Notes under the pieces: model-generated
Databases searched by the model: none
What the model saw: only the letters and a program-made list of their open reading frames with translations
Told to the model about the DNA's origin: nothing
Shown here: positions 5,897 through 6,258 of the stretch, in pieces
How the letters are laid out: every line of letters starts with the position of its first letter
Numbering within the stretch: the stretch's first letter is position 1
Source of the DNA: Deltaproteobacteria bacterium
Lineage (GTDB): Bacteria; Desulfobacterota; GWC2-55-46; S146-70
Direction: 5' to 3'
DNA: 6,258 nucleotides
Assembly: GCA_015492395.1 (NCBI GenBank)
Contig: WGFD01000155.1
Location: forward strand, 1 to 6,258
Position numbers and translations under genes: made by a program

Positions 5897-6157
5897 TTAC
5901 ACCCTGCTCTCAGCCTGTCTTTTAATCCACATAGCAAAGACCGGATCCACAATGTGCCACGGCCCCTTTCCCTCGCCCCGTTCTATCAGATCCATGTCGG
6001 ATAGCTGTCTTACAGAGTACTGCACCCCGCCTACAGAACCGAGGGTATGCCTCTGCATATAGGAGCTTGAGAGTATCTTTCCAGTCGGCTCCTTGGCCAA
6101 GGCCTGAAGGATGAGGCGCTGGTGTGGAGAACAACCCTGGATTATCGCCTCAAACAC
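5897..6157 (-). pseudogene. AAA-type ATPase, C-terminal winged-helix fragment (truncated at its 5' end)
   Basis: The readable frame gives 86 residues, starting at a GTG with no ribosome binding site and closed by an in-frame TGA a few codons upstream. The content looks like the C-terminal winged-helix domain of the archaeal-type ATPase group (the COG1672-like proteins with an N-terminal P-loop): PHQRLILQALAKEPTG at residues 11-26, then LGSVGGVQYSVRQLSDMDLIER (39-60) as the helix-turn-helix, and WHIVDPVFAMWIKR (67-80) as the closing strand-helix. Family members are about 350-450 residues, so the P-loop, Walker B and most of the ATPase domain are missing. Homology appears to stop close to 6160, where the IS21-like terminal repeat begins, so the gene was most likely broken by that element. 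Whether the 5' part survives beyond the right edge cannot be seen. A functional small DNA-binding protein is possible but unlikely. Confidence 0.7.
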
Positions 6158-6161
6158 AGGT

Positions 6162-6210
6162 TGTCACTGGTCATGAGAAAATGTACAAAAGTGGTCACGA
6201 AAAATGTACA
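6162..6210. mobile_element. IS21-family-like terminal repeat pair (one element end)
   Basis: Two direct copies of a motif lie 24 bp apart: GGTCATGAGAAAATGTACA (6169-6187) and GGTCACGAAAAATGTACA (6193-6210). IS21-family ends carry such multiple repeats combining GGTCA with a TGTACA- or TGCACA-like block, and their tips start with TGT. TGT occurs at both borders: at 6162 on the plus strand and at 6210 on the minus strand (TGTACA is its own reverse complement), so orientation is ambiguous. If the tip is at 6162, the element extends to the right off the window and the ATPase gene is broken at the insertion point. If the tip is at 6210, this is a solo end left after a deletion. The first reading is simpler. 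No istA or istB gene is visible. Confidence 0.55.
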
Positions 6211-6258
6211 GTTTATATAGAAGCATCCTCCAATAAACGTGAAGCCATCGTGTATAAC
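6211..6258. other. Right-edge segment beyond the terminal repeat
   Basis: These 48 bp are too short to assign. On the plus strand one frame is open throughout (VYIEASSNKREAIVYN). On the minus strand a frame entering from the right ends at TAA (6213-6215) after reading LYTMASRLLEDASI. Either could be the edge of a gene belonging to the element or its flank. I recognise neither peptide. Confidence 0.3.

Noticed and set aside
6162..6210. Repeat pair as a possible operator or iteron
   Set aside because: The GGTCA plus TGTACA composition, the TGT border and the abrupt end of the neighbouring ATPase gene fit an IS21-type end better than a regulatory or replication site.

Overview
The window is a bacterial chromosomal segment with a conserved housekeeping gene pair flanked by accessory DNA. 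The best clue to the host is the long DHH-CBS-CBS-tRNA nucleotidyltransferase fusion, an architecture I associate with Deltaproteobacteria, Nitrospirota, Aquificae and related deep-branching or candidate phyla. This is an inference; no rRNA or other strong marker is present. I see no tRNA, rRNA, CRISPR array, origin or riboswitch.

Layout from left to right. (1) Positions 1-1088 hold the 5' half of an IS66-family insertion sequence on the minus strand: the terminal inverted repeat (1069-1088), tnpA, tnpB (overlapping tnpA by 4 bp) and the first 82 codons of the transposase gene tnpC, which runs off the left edge. (2) Positions 1089-1522 have no convincing gene. They contain a short open frame that abuts the IS66 tip, an 18-bp imperfect palindrome and a candidate promoter. 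(3) Positions 1523-2209 (+) encode an unrecognised, probably exported 228-residue protein. (4) Positions 2210-2412 lie between convergent genes. They carry a dense cluster of palindromic repeat units and a good Rho-independent terminator for the plus-strand gene. (5) Positions 5783 to 2413 (minus strand) hold a two-gene unit: a sirtuin deacylase, then 9 nt later the 879-residue DHH/CBS/tRNA nucleotidyltransferase. (6) Positions 5897-6157 (minus) are the C-terminal winged-helix remnant of an AAA-type ATPase. The remnant stops at a paired terminal repeat of IS21 type (6162-6210), with IS interior or other flanking DNA continuing off the right edge.

The working core is the sirtuin-tRNA nucleotidyltransferase pair. 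The first gene is an NAD-dependent protein deacylase whose Tyr66/Arg69 pair suggests acidic acyl-lysine substrates. The second should build or repair the 3' CCA end of tRNA and carries an N-terminal DHH/DHHA1 phosphoesterase module plus two CBS domains. Both sides of the pair have been visited by mobile elements (IS66 on the left, an IS21-like end on the right). I did not find an obvious new multi-gene system. The most open items are the secreted protein of unknown function with its palindromic promoter region, the coupling of the sirtuin to the tRNA-end enzyme, and the nested repeats at 2245-2388.
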